A stretch of DNA of 50,949 nucleotides from an uncultured Oscillospiraceae bacterium (GTDB lineage: Bacteria; Bacillota; Clostridia; Oscillospirales; Acutalibacteraceae). Position numbers and translations under genes: made by a program. Positions 35,423 to 44,100 of the stretch are shown piece by piece (position 1 is the first letter of the stretch; the number at the start of each line of letters is the position of its first letter). Location of the stretch: positions 1 through 50,949 of the forward strand of contig CAUDCW010000014.1 of the NCBI GenBank assembly GCA_958448165.1. The letters run 5' to 3'. The notes below the pieces were generated by a model. The model did no database searches. It saw only the letters and a program-made list of their open reading frames with translations, and was not told the DNA's origin.

Positions 35423-36060
35423 GAAACAACCCACACCCCGCAAGGGGACTGATACGATAAACTTAATATTATTGAAAAGAAAAAATCTTTAGAAACAACC
35501 CACACCCCGCAAGGGGACTGATACCCCATAATTACAAAAATTTTAGAGTTGTTGTCCAGAAACAACCCACACCCCGCAAGGGGACTGATACGCTTATTGT
35601 ACCGCTTGAATAGCATCCTGAATAGTGAAACAACCCACACCCCGCAAGGGGACTGATACTCTTTTCGATATGAACAATGGCTAACTTAGTTTTACCCGGA
35701 AACAACCCACACCCCGCAAGGGGACTGATACAAAAAGCGTCAAATCAGCCTCACCGGGGATTCCTGAAACAACCCACACCCCGCAAGGGGACTGATACTG
35801 CAGGTGTCGAGCGTTGACTGTTATTACAGCGCAGAGAAACAACTCACATCCCGCAAGGGGACTGATACGTCTTTTCGCCCGACAAATCAATCATACCCGA
35901 TAGCTGAAACAACCCACACCCCGCAAGGGGACTGATACTCTTAGATTTAAACTTCTTGTAACCAGCTATCGCAAGAAACAACCCACACCCCGCAAGGGGA
36001 CTGATACTCTATGAAAGCCCGTACATTCTTCATATTGATTTCGAAACAACCCACACCCCA
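35423..36060 (+). CRISPR. CRISPR array 2: 9 repeats of 33 bp plus a cut tenth, 9 spacers
   Basis: Repeats begin GAAACAACCCACACC and end GGGGACTGATAC. They start at 35423, 35492, 35559, 35627, 35699, 35766, 35836 (two changes), 35906 and 35975; a tenth at 36043 keeps only 17 bases. Spacers are 34-39 bp, far more even than in array 1. The repeat holds the stem CCCC-GCAA-GGGG with a GNRA-type tetraloop and ends in ACTGATAC, the probable 8-nt crRNA tag, so transcription is rightward from the promoter at 35306. The reverse complements of most spacers read as open coding sense, matching antisense crRNAs. The trailer end was cut by an IS66-associated rearrangement. Confidence 0.97.
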
Positions 36061-36072
36061 TAGACATAAAAG

Positions 36073-36105
36073 AATTATCCCTCCGTTTATTACGGAGGGA
36101 TAATT
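36073..36105 (-). terminator. Terminator on the minus strand beside array 2
   Basis: AATTATCCCTCCGT (36073-36086) and ACGGAGGGATAATT (36092-36105) are perfect inverted copies with a 5-nt loop. On the minus strand CTTTTAT follows. It would end the leftward toxin/immunity and IS66 transcription before array 2. Confidence 0.7.
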
Positions 36106-36118
36106 ACTTACGATTCAG

Positions 36119-36450
36119 TTATTCAGATGCAGGACGGGTTCGTTTGGCTATGTAGGCTTTCATTTCCTCGTTCCACGGAATAAAGCCTTCGAGTGTTTCG
36201 TTCGAGAACGGTCGTCCGATATATTGCATATCCGTCAAGACAAGTGCAAGATATGCATAAGGCTCAACACCGTTCACTTTTGCAGTTTCAATCAGGCTGT
36301 ACACGATTGCGCTTGATTTTGCTCCCTTAACTGTGTCTGAAAACAGCCGGTTATTTCGCCCGATAACAAAAGGACGAATTGCATTCTCAGAAAAATTGTT
36401 CGATATATCAACCTCGCCATTGTTCAGAAATGTCCTCAGATTCAGTTTCT
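36119..36450 (-). pseudogene. tnpC: IS66 TnpC C-terminal fragment
   Basis: The minus strand reads LNLRTFLNNGEVDISNNFSE, then NAIRPFVIGRNNRLFSDT, KGAKSSAIVYSLIETAK and YAYLALVLTDMQ, the IS66 TnpC C-terminus. It differs clearly from the copy at 4953-6363, so it is a separate element. It is joined at about 36450 to the start of an immunity gene and at about 36060 to a cut CRISPR repeat. Confidence 0.8.
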
Positions 36451-36452
36451 TC

Positions 36453-36539
36453 GTTCCAACACTGTTGGACACCATATAACCATTCTTCATCTGTTGAAGA
36501 TATCTTTTGGATTGCGGCACGAATTTCTTCAGTTATCAT
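36453..36539 (-). pseudogene. Third immunity gene, N-terminal fragment
   Basis: From ATG 36539 the minus strand reads MITEEIRAAIQKISS and then TDEEWLYGVQQCWN, matching the start of the immunity protein at 36990-37334 (MTEKIRKSIEKRAS, DDEWDYGVQQSW). It is cut after about 29 codons by the IS66 fragment. It begins 3 bp after the stop of the previous immunity gene. Confidence 0.6.
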
Positions 36540-36541
36540 AT

Positions 36542-36934
36542 TCAGTCCTCAATTCTGCCTTCGGCATAATCTATTTCCATTGCTATATCTTTAACATATT
36601 CGTTAAAATCAATGTGCTTTCGCATAAAAGCCGCTTTGAATGTTTGTTGGTTGTAGTTATTGGGATTAACAGAAGCCAGACGAGAGCGCCATGCAGAAAT
36701 CAGCTCCTTACTTTGCATTTTTTCTGCTATTTCCTCAAAAGCTTCTGAAAGCCAGTAGAATTCTTCTTCGGAACACTCGTGAAGAAAATATTCAATGCTC
36801 TTATCAATATCAACTGCAATGACCTCAATATATTTTTTCCAACATTGCTCTATACCATAATCCCAATTATCTCCCGTTTCTTCACAAATTCGTATGCGTT
36901 CCTCGACTATTTCTGCAATCTTTTCTTTAATCAC
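36542..36934 (-). CDS. Immunity-type protein, paralogue 2, 130 aa
   Basis: GTG 36934 follows AGGA. The protein is helical and acidic, with NWDYGIEQCWKKYIEVI, SEEEFYWLSEAFEEI and SWRSRL-type segments (AWRSRL). It aligns with the neighbour at 36990 (EWDYGVQQSWKAVLSII, ADEFSWLSEIYNEI), so the two are paralogues. Position behind an EndoU-type toxin module implies a role in neutralising related toxins. No characterised family name is claimed. Confidence 0.65.
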   Translation of the reverse strand: MIKEKIAEIVEERIRICEETGDNWDYGIEQCWKKYIEVIAVDIDKSIEYFLHECSEEEFYWLSEAFEEIAEKMQSKELISAWRSRLASVNPNNYNQQTFKAAFMRKHIDFNEYVKDIAMEIDYAEGRIED

Positions 36935-36989
36935 TTTTTGTTCCTACTTATTACTGAGCTTTGGTCAAAGTCGGGAAAAATTTATACAA
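36935..36989 (-). pseudogene. Vestige of an EndoU toxin tail between the immunity genes
   Basis: The minus-strand DNA here aligns base for base with the last 45 or so bases of the EndoU gene and its junction with the first immunity gene (shared pieces such as TTTTTCC, CAAAG and GTAATAAG). It no longer encodes the tail in frame. It shows that the second immunity gene arrived with, or duplicated together with, a toxin end. Confidence 0.5.
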
Positions 36990-37334
36990 TTATTCATTGT
37001 GAGCACCCTTAATAAAATTAAGATGCTCTTCGGCTTCATCAATGCAATAAATAAGATTATATTTCTCGACTTCTTCTGGATACTTATTAGCTGTTTTTCG
37101 AAGTGCTTCAATAATCCTCTCTGACGGAAATATGTCAATAATTTCATTGTATATTTCACTTAACCACGAAAACTCATCAGCGGTACAATCATTTTCAATA
37201 AAATCGACAACTCCATCAAAACTTTCAGATATAATTGACAATACGGCTTTCCAACTTTGTTGTACTCCATAATCCCACTCGTCATCTACTGAAGCCCTTT
37301 TTTCAATAGATTTTCTGATTTTTTCTGTCATCAT
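36990..37334 (-). CDS. Immunity-type protein, paralogue 1, 114 aa
   Basis: ATG 37334 (or 37331) overlaps the EndoU stop codon, with GGAGG in front, so toxin and immunity are translationally coupled. The protein is acidic and helical (DDEWDYGVQQSWKAVL, ADEFSWLSEIYNEI). Small, acidic and directly behind the toxin, it is the likely cognate immunity protein. Confidence 0.7.
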   Translation of the reverse strand: MMTEKIRKSIEKRASVDDEWDYGVQQSWKAVLSIISESFDGVVDFIENDCTADEFSWLSEIYNEIIDIFPSERIIEALRKTANKYPEEVEKYNLIYCIDEAEEHLNFIKGAHNE

Positions 37335-37840
37335 TTCTTTTTCCTCCTTATTACAGAACTTTGATCACTATCTGGAAAAACTGTTGCAATTTTACCATTA
37401 GTACGAATTACTCCAACTCGTACCCCTTTATATACGCCATAAACTCGTACGCCATCAGATGCTCTGCGGTTAGATTTTAACCCTGCTATGTGTTCACCTG
37501 CACGGCGAATATCTTTTTCCGTCCACGACTTAGGAAACCACGATTGTCCTGTGTTGCTTTTCTTGTTCCTTTGCATATGGTTCGGTATATTACCGACACG
37601 AACGCCATTTGGATAGGTTTTAACGATATTATACTTTATTCCGTATTTGTTGTCGAGTAATTCCATACCTTTTTGACTGTGTCCACCATTATTAAGACGC
37701 AGTTTAATTACCATTTTTCCGCTGACGCGTGTTTGGCTACGGGTAAATGCACCTTCGCTTGAATGTACGAGTGCAAAATCGCTAACACTTCGTCCTGAAC
37801 CTTTTGTGTTGAGATAACGCCCGTTTTTGCTTGTACCCAT
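37331..37840 (-). CDS. EndoU-type RNase toxin module, 169 aa
   Basis: ATG 37840 follows GAAGGTGG. The C-terminal 110 residues resemble bacterial EndoU toxins: NNGGHSQKGMELL (candidate His), VGNIPNHMQR, GQSWFPKSWTEKDIRRAGEHIAG and GVYKGVRVGVIRTNGKIATVFPD. EndoU enzymes cut RNA and appear as tips of secreted polymorphic toxins. Here the module has no secretion or RHS/LXG part, so it is either a free-standing gene or a detached tip. The upstream DUF4417-like tail is unrelated, pointing to recombination at the module's start. Confidence 0.6.
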   Translation of the reverse strand: MGTSKNGRYLNTKGSGRSVSDFALVHSSEGAFTRSQTRVSGKMVIKLRLNNGGHSQKGMELLDNKYGIKYNIVKTYPNGVRVGNIPNHMQRNKKSNTGQSWFPKSWTEKDIRRAGEHIAGLKSNRRASDGVRVYGVYKGVRVGVIRTNGKIATVFPDSDQSSVIRRKKK

Positions 37841-37841
37841 A

Positions 37842-38072
37842 TCAAACCACCTTCTTCCCGTTGTGGACATAGGTAGCCCAATCGGGCAGATGATGAAAAC
37901 GGGTATAACGCTCATACTTGCCAAAGATTTTAACATTATACGAGCCGTATACAATAACATCCTGCGGTGTTAATTCGATTAGCATTGCTTCAAGTCCTGC
38001 TTCAAGGTAGTATTTATCCTCATAGTATTGGACTAATTCTTGATGAAGCAGCCACCGAATGTTGGGATAACC
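37842..38072 (-). pseudogene. DUF4417-like C-terminal fragment
   Basis: An open minus-strand frame without a start reads GYPNIRWLLHQELVQ, then MLIELTPQDVIVYGS and KIFGKYERYTRFHHLPDW. The VIVYG...FHHLPDW ending resembles DUF4417 proteins common on phages and mobile elements of Clostridia. A stop at 38073 and the lack of the N-terminal half mark it as a fragment. Its stop overlaps the EndoU ribosome site. Confidence 0.5.
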
Positions 38073-38163
38073 CTATATCCGCTAATGCAAACAACGAAAA
38101 TATCGGTACCGATATTGAAGGCAGATTGAATAGATACAAGAATATTGGCAAGTCCAATAAAAG

Positions 38164-38193
38164 TTGCAGACGATTGTATTCGATCGTCTGCAA
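38164..38193. repeat. 11-bp perfect inverted repeat
   Basis: TTGCAGACGAT (38164-38174) and ATCGTCTGCAA (38183-38193) are exact inverted copies with an 8-nt loop. No clear T-run follows. Possibly a terminator or binding site in a scrap region. Confidence 0.45.
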
Positions 38194-38308
38194 TTGAGAA
38201 GATTGGAGAGTTTCGTATGAAAAACGGTATCAGAACATTAAGGCATGAGCAGAACTTGCCTTTGCATGAATATGCCGCCGCAAGATATACAGGTTGGCAC
38301 ACTCCTAT

Positions 38309-38440
38309 ATGACAAAATTGCGTAAATCCGCAAAAATGTTCATTACAAAGGACGCTCCGACTCCGTATTACAATGATGACGGCATTCTTGTAATGAGTAT
38401 CTTTGACTTCCTGCTGAATGAAAACAGTCTGGAAAACTAA
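38309..38440 (+). CDS. Small open frame, 43 aa, possible gene remnant
   Basis: ATG 38309 opens a frame reading MTKLRKSAKMFITKDAPTP and YYNDDGILVMSIFDFLLNEN. Its composition is protein-like but there is no good ribosome site, so it may be the tail of a lost gene. Family unknown. Confidence 0.3.
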   Translation: MTKLRKSAKMFITKDAPTPYYNDDGILVMSIFDFLLNENSLEN

Positions 38441-38526
38441 TCTATCAGCGTTTGCGATAAGCTATGCTTAAACAGGAGAAAACTGCCTTTTCCTGCCCTG
38501 CTCAACTACTTGAAAGAGAGCGAAAT

Positions 38527-38560
38527 TTTGTTGTTTATTTGTTGTTTATTTGTTGTTTAT
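38527..38560. repeat. 11-bp tandem repeat, three copies
   Basis: The unit TTGTTGTTTAT occurs three times head to tail, followed by an inverted AAACAACAAA. It lies 120 bp outside the att site of the integrative element. Possible protein-binding array of a neighbouring, older element. Confidence 0.5.
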
Positions 38561-38676
38561 TGCCGCCGTAAACAACAAAAAATCACTTGAAGCTGCGAAA
38601 GGCAAAACTCTAAAAAACCGCATAAACAAGCCGTTTTTTAAAGATTGCAAAAAGCTGCCGAAGCCCCCGTTTTGCT

Positions 38677-38722
38677 CTCATAACCCGAAGGTCGTTGGTT
38701 CAAATCCAGCCTCCGCAACCAA
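38677..38722 (+). repeat. attL: 3' half of an initiator tRNA-Met gene
   Basis: The 46-bp sequence starts in the anticodon loop (CTCATAACCC, anticodon CAT), continues through the T arm (GTTGG TTCAAAT CCAGC) and acceptor strand, and ends in CCA. An identical copy lies at 50895-50940. No 5' half is present, so it is an att duplication, not a working tRNA gene. The integrase gene lies 108 bp inside. Confidence 0.9.
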
Positions 38723-38728
38723 AGAAAA

Positions 38729-38768
38729 CCCCATTAACAAGCCGTTTGTTAATGGGGCTATTTTTATG
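38729..38768 (+). terminator. Terminator next to attL
   Basis: CCCCATTAACAA pairs with TTTGTTAATGGGG and is followed by CTATTTTTA. It lies where a tRNA gene terminator would be expected after the CCA. Confidence 0.7.
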
Positions 38769-38787
38769 CTTAAATTAAATACAGTCG

Positions 38788-38820
38788 AAAAAGCCAACAA
38801 AAAGCCAACAAAAAGCCAAC
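38788..38820. repeat. Integrase arm-type sites, left end (3 x 11 bp)
   Basis: AAAAAGCCAAC repeats three times without gaps. The same 11-mer occurs twice in tandem at 50756-50777 near the other end. Short direct repeats just inside both ends are typical arm-binding sites of Tn916-type integrases. Confidence 0.7.
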
Positions 38821-38829
38821 TGTAAAAGG

Positions 38830-40041
38830 TCAACTACCATTTTTGCCTGTTCGTAAAATAGCATCAGCAATACATTCAGCAGATTTTTCATCTGCTTTTT
38901 TTATTATATGGCTGTAAATGTCTGTTGTCGTACTGACCTTTGCGTGTCCCAATCTCTTGGAGATGCTTATACTATCAACACCGTTAAAGTATAAAATACT
39001 TGCCATTGTATGTCTGAATTTGTGTGGATGAATATGAGGTAATTCGTACTTTTTTGAAAACTTGGTCATATAATCTGTTATGCTGTCAGGATGCATTGGA
39101 GTTCCGTTGTCTTGAACAAATAAGTAGTCTGTATCCTTCCACCAATTCCCACACTGCTCCTTTTGATTATGATACCATTTCTGATATTGTTTGAGCAGTT
39201 CCATAGTTTCATTGGGTAGCTTTACATATCTATCTGATGTGGTGTTTTTTGTTGTCGTTTCATAGATTCCTATATCTGCCGAGTAAAGCAGATTGTTGCA
39301 AATATGTATTTGATTATGTTCCCAGTCAACTACCTTCCATTTTAATCCAGCTATTTCGCCTCTGCGTGCGCCTGTTATTAAGAAGAGATGCATGAGGGTT
39401 TTCCACTTTATTGGTTCTTTTTCAAGACAGTCTCTAATTCGTTCTATATCTTCAATTTCAAAGTAGGCGGCTTCCTTGTGCTGAACTTTAGGCGGCGTGG
39501 CTCTGTTAGCGGGGTTATAGGGGATAATTAGTTCTTTTTCTGCCTGAGTAAAAATTGATGAAATCAATCGGTGGTATTCAAGTATGGTTTTATTTGACAG
39601 ACAGCCTCCGGTTCGCTTGTTTTGCCCGGGCTTGCTTAATTCCTCGTAAAGCTTATTTAAGTGAGCAGGACGTATATCGGCAAGCTTTAAATAACCGATT
39701 ATTGGTGTTATTCTGGCTAGCAAATCTTTATACCGAGTTAATGTACTGTGTTTAATACCGTTTCGTTCCTTCAGTGAGATAACATATTCGGCATATTGCT
39801 GAAAGCTTTGGCGTGTATCAACAGCCAAACCGTGTTTGCATTTCTGTTCAAATATAACAGCTTGTGTGTTAAGTTCTTTTTCTATTTGCTTGTCGGTCAT
39901 ATTTGGTTGGGGTTTCCATGTCATTACATAGGGTTGTAACTGCTTTCCGGAACTATCTCTGCCCTTGAATACACGAATTTCATAGGATATAATTTTGCCC
40001 AATTTATTTTTTCTTGCGCGTATATTTGCCACATTCTTCAC
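38830..40041 (-). CDS. int: Tyrosine site-specific integrase, 403 aa
   Basis: GTG 40041 overlaps the repressor gene by 38 bp. The N-terminal arm-binding domain (MKNVANIRARKNKLG) and SAM-like core-binding domain (QQYAEYVISLKERNG) precede the catalytic domain with TGARRGEIAGLKW (first Arg), HPHKFRHTMAS (His-x-x-Arg), RLGHAKVSTT and the Tyr of TTDIYSH. All catalytic residues are present. It should recombine the tRNA-Met 3' end att site and sits at the attL end, as is usual for these elements. Confidence 0.93.
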   Translation of the reverse strand: MKNVANIRARKNKLGKIISYEIRVFKGRDSSGKQLQPYVMTWKPQPNMTDKQIEKELNTQAVIFEQKCKHGLAVDTRQSFQQYAEYVISLKERNGIKHSTLTRYKDLLARITPIIGYLKLADIRPAHLNKLYEELSKPGQNKRTGGCLSNKTILEYHRLISSIFTQAEKELIIPYNPANRATPPKVQHKEAAYFEIEDIERIRDCLEKEPIKWKTLMHLFLITGARRGEIAGLKWKVVDWEHNQIHICNNLLYSADIGIYETTTKNTTSDRYVKLPNETMELLKQYQKWYHNQKEQCGNWWKDTDYLFVQDNGTPMHPDSITDYMTKFSKKYELPHIHPHKFRHTMASILYFNGVDSISISKRLGHAKVSTTTDIYSHIIKKADEKSAECIADAILRTGKNGS

Positions 40042-40663
40042 TCCATTCTATATTTTGCTCTTTTAAAATACTGTCTATTTCTTCTTTTGATAAAATTGTA
40101 TCTGGGTTATTATGTTCTTTTTTCTCAGCGTTCATATCGGTGTGTAAAGCTTTTATAAGTCTTTCTACTTTGAATACCAATAAATCCGGAATGTCGTTTA
40201 CAGATAGCTCTACACCGCCAAAACCCGTTTGTTGTCTATATAAACGCTGATAAAGAAAAGGGTCGTTTTCCTCTGCGTAAAGTAGGTATGTACCTATATA
40301 ATCCAGTATTTCTAGGTTTTCCATTAGTTTCTCTAATGCTACAAATGATTCGTTAATATTTTCATTTTTCAAATCGATAATAACCAACAAATTTTTTATA
40401 GCTGAGTTTGATAATCCTGTAAGACGTTGTAATTCCAGAAACGAACCGTGCGGTTTAGGCGATTTTCCTAACAAGTATTCATAAGAACAATTTAACAATT
40501 CTGAAAATTTATCAAGAAGTTCAATTGAATATGGCAGTTGTCCGGAAATATACTTTTTTAATGTAGAAACACCTATTCCTGCTTTTTCGGCAAACTCAGT
40601 TTGTGTAAAGTTCAGTTCTTTAATTCGTGACTTTAAAATAGCTCCGGTATTAGACAAATTCAC
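40004..40663 (-). CDS. XRE-family repressor, 219 aa
   Basis: GTG 40663 has AGGAGG 8 bp in front. Residues 8-65 form a helix-turn-helix: LKSRIKELNFTQTEFAEKAGIGVSTLKKYISGQ. The rest is a helical dimerisation or sensor region with a basic end (KYTRKKK). Genes of this kind hold the element quiescent. The inverted repeat at 40687-40723, between this gene and the divergent xis-like gene, is its likely operator. Confidence 0.85.
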   Translation of the reverse strand: MNLSNTGAILKSRIKELNFTQTEFAEKAGIGVSTLKKYISGQLPYSIELLDKFSELLNCSYEYLLGKSPKPHGSFLELQRLTGLSNSAIKNLLVIIDLKNENINESFVALEKLMENLEILDYIGTYLLYAEENDPFLYQRLYRQQTGFGGVELSVNDIPDLLVFKVERLIKALHTDMNAEKKEHNNPDTILSKEEIDSILKEQNIEWSEECGKYTRKKK

Positions 40664-40686
40664 TATGACGTCCTCCTAAAGTATAA

Positions 40687-40723
40687 TATATAGCCCTTTA
40701 CATAGTTTCGAAAAGGCTATATA
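40687..40723. promoter_or_regulatory. Probable repressor operator between divergent genes
   Basis: TATATAGCC (40687-40695) and GGCTATATA (40715-40723) are exact inverted copies; the flanking CCTTT/AAAAGG bases extend the symmetry. It lies 24 bp before the repressor start and overlaps the expected promoter of that gene. Confidence 0.6.
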
Positions 40724-40795
40724 ATTAAAATACCATAAATTACTGCTAATTGCAATAGTTTACTAAAAATTAAATGAAAAGGATTGGTATGAATA

Positions 40796-40993
40796 ATGAT
40801 GGCGAAAGAATACAATGTTCCAACAATGATGACCATTAATGAGGTTTCGAAACGAACAGGTGTGGCTCCTTATAGGATTAGGCAATTATACTTAGATGGG
40901 AAAATTGTTGGTTTTCGTGCCGGTAAGAAAATATTAATAAATTTGGAACGGTTTTGTGAATTTCTTAATTCTAATACCGAAAGCTGCTTATAA
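40796..40993 (+). CDS. Excisionase-like helix-turn-helix protein, 65 aa
   Basis: The product MMTINEVSKRTGVAPYRIR followed by LYLDGKIVGFRAGKKILIN is a MerR-like/HTH_17 winged helix of the Xis type. The nearest ribosome site (AAAAGG, 40777-40782) is 13 bp from ATG 40796 but ideally placed for an out-of-frame ATG at 40789, which opens a 16-codon frame. A leader peptide coupling is possible. Role inferred: bending att DNA to favour excision. Confidence 0.75.
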   Translation: MMAKEYNVPTMMTINEVSKRTGVAPYRIRQLYLDGKIVGFRAGKKILINLERFCEFLNSNTESCL

Positions 40994-41115
40994 TGGTAAA
41001 TGTGATATTGCTCGATGAATAATGCTTGAATCGAAAACTTAAAATCAGACGACAGAAAAAACTCAAAATGTAACAATTAATATTTTTGTTTTTAGTTGCT
41101 CTAAAGGAGAAAATA

Positions 41116-44100
41116 ATGGACGATAAAATGATGATGACTGACTATTTGACTTCAAATGATGGGGAAACAAGGCAGTCGATATATGAATATGTTGATAATA
41201 ATTTGCATAAGAACGATGATAAATTAGAATGTACTGAGATAGCTATCAAGGAAATGGAGATCAAGTTACTGCGTAAGCTTGATCCTTCATATCTCAATAC
41301 CATTTCAATGAGTGAACTGTTCGAAGCTGTGTATAAAAGTAAAATGCCATTAATCGAAGGATTGCTTTATCCGGGCACCTACCTTTTTGTCGGTTCACCA
41401 AAGATTGGAAAGAGTTTTTTAATGGCTCAGATTGCGTACCATATCAGTATGGGGATTCCTTTATGGAATTATAGTGTGAGAAAAGGGGTAGTATTGTATC
41501 TTGCACTTGAAGATGATTACCGACGGCTACAAGAGAGATCGTATCGTATGTTTGGTACTGACAGTTCTGATAGGCTCTATTTTTCAATTTCTGTGGCTCC
41601 GCTTGGAAATGGACTCGATGAACAACTTACGGGATTTATGCAGGAGCATCCCGATACTATATTGATTATTGTTGATACATTAAAAAAGATCAGAGAGTCT
41701 AGTAGTGATAGATACAGCTATGCAAGTGATTACGACATTATCACAAGGCTTAAAAGGTTTGCTGATAATTACAGTATCTGTATGTTGATAGTACATCATA
41801 CTCGCAAGCAATATGCTGACGATAGAATGGCGGTTCAGTATAACAGTCCTGTGCATTATCTCGAAAGTGACGGTAACTGGAACGAGTACGATAATACAAT
41901 GCAGGATGCTGTCAATGAAAACGAGACTGACGATGAAAAGCTTGACTATGAAAATAAAAGCAGTGACATTGACATTAAACTTTCAAAAAAGTCAAAAGAA
42001 AATAATATGTTCAAGCTTAAGAATGATGACTACCAGCTTAGTTGGGGTTATTCCGGCACTAATAAAAGTACGGTAGAGTTTGTTGAGGATACAGCACAGT
42101 TTACCGGAAATGATGAATTCTTATATTCAGAAAACTTAGTGCAGAAGGCTGTATATAGAAATATATACGACAATGTAGATTTGGATTGCTATATAACATC
42201 AACAGGCATTAAGGAAAATCTGATACTCCAAAACGCCGATGCACAAACTGAATTTACTGTAAGCTACAAAATAAACGGATTGAGTGCAGTGCAGGATGGT
42301 GCTGACTCTATTTTGCTCAAGTCCGGTGATGAAGTTGTATATACAATCAGCGCACCTTTTGTTCAGGATGCGAGCGATGTAGAAAGTGATAAGGTAGCAC
42401 TCTCAATCTTAGAGCAGAATAACACTAAACTGACCGTAAAAATATCTTTAGACAGCGAATGGCTAACAAGTGGAGAAGTTTCTTTCCCTGTTACTGTTGA
42501 CCCTGAGCTGACAGTCGGAGAAACACTTGATACTGTTACAACAGCTTCGCTCGTTGCAAATGAACCTGACACAGCAACGAAACGCCACACATCATTTTTT
42601 GTTGGCGGGAGTGACGGAGTAAGCAATATACACAAGGGTATAGTAAAAATAAATCAACTGCCGGAGCTTAAGAATTCGGACAGAATTGTAAATGCAAGTG
42701 TACGCTTAGCTCCGGTGAGTGAATTGCCCGAAATGACAATTTTCTCACATGAAGTTACAACAGATTGGAACAATGATAACGCAACATGGAACAGTGTTGG
42801 ATACAGCAGTGCAACTATTGATTACAACACCTGCGAAAGTGGCAGTTTTGAAGCACTGAGCTTTGACATTACAAAGACCGCAAAGAAATGGTATGACGGA
42901 AGTTTGAATAATTACGGTGTTTTGTTTGAATCGAACAGTGCAAATTGTGCCGTTTTCGGTGGATATGATTGCTTCCAAAACGATAAAATACCTGCACTGT
43001 GCATTACCTACAAGAACTATAACGGAACGGAAAATAGTTTGTCTTACCACACAAATAATATAGGTGCAAACACGGCAACATCTGTGTGCGACTATACGGG
43101 CAGTATGCTTGTAAGTCAGTCAATTATTTCAGGAACAGGAAACAGGATGCCGGTTTCCATAACGGCAACATATAACAGCTTTGATTCCGACAAGGTGTTT
43201 GCTAACGGCTCACCCTGCGGATATGGTTGGCAGTTCTCGTTTAACCAATATGTTTCCGCAACCTCACAGCTTTTGCAGGATAACGGATATGATTATGTAT
43301 ATACAGACGGCGACGGCACTGACCACTATTTTGTCGAGAAAACATATGAAGAAGGCGAGGAAGCTACTGAATATACCGAATGGGAGGACGAGGACGGCTT
43401 AGGTTTAACCTTGTGGTTTGACGAGTCATATGCATATATGACATACGGCTCTGAGGATGTAGCAAAATATGAGCTGCCGCAAAACGGCGGTAAAATATTG
43501 AGTGAGAAAGACGAATACAACAACGAAATCATATACACCTACACAGGCGGAAACCTCACATCCATTCAAGATGGAGCAGGAAGAATATATACTCTCGCTT
43601 ATTCGGTAAATACGGACACTCAGAAGTCCAGAGTAAGTCAGATTACCATGCCTGACAGCACAAGTGTGTGCTTTAACTACAATTCAGCTGACAAGGATAA
43701 ATTATCGTCCGTTGACTACAAGGACAGCAGTAATATTGTTTATGACAGTACATCTTTTGCGTATAATCAGAATAATCTGCTTTCAAGGATAGTATCATTT
43801 GATAATTCTGAAATCAGATATCAATACAATTCAGCAGGGCAGATTACAAAGGTTACAGAATATGGAACGGATTTGACTGCCGGAAATTATATCAATATTT
43901 CCTATTCTAATGACAACACCACAACCTTTACAGACAAGCAGGGCAGAAGTCAGACCTACACCTTTGACAATGCAGGAAACTGCGTATCTGTGCTTAATGC
44001 CGACGGTTCAATTTCAAGCTCCTCGGGCAGTGGAATGTCCATAAGCGGAGTGTCGGAGTCGTACACCCATAACTATATAGCAAGCTCTAACAACCCTAAT

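Noticed and set aside
35386..35890. Minus-strand frames with repeated 'YQSPCGVWVVS'
   Set aside because: Translations through CRISPR array 2 repeats.
35423..36060. Array 2 as belonging to a separate type I-C system
   Set aside because: The repeat differs from I-C repeats, no type I genes are present, and its tag nearly equals that of array 1.
38033..38302. Minus-strand open frame of 89 codons
   Set aside because: It lies in a different frame from the DUF4417-like tail and lacks support; composition looks like a shadow frame.
38677..38722. A tRNA-Met gene
   Set aside because: Only the 3' half is present at both copies; no D arm or 5' acceptor strand, so these are att repeats.
38550..38825. 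Plus-strand open frame across attL
   Set aside because: It reads through the tRNA fragment, a terminator and the integrase arm sites.
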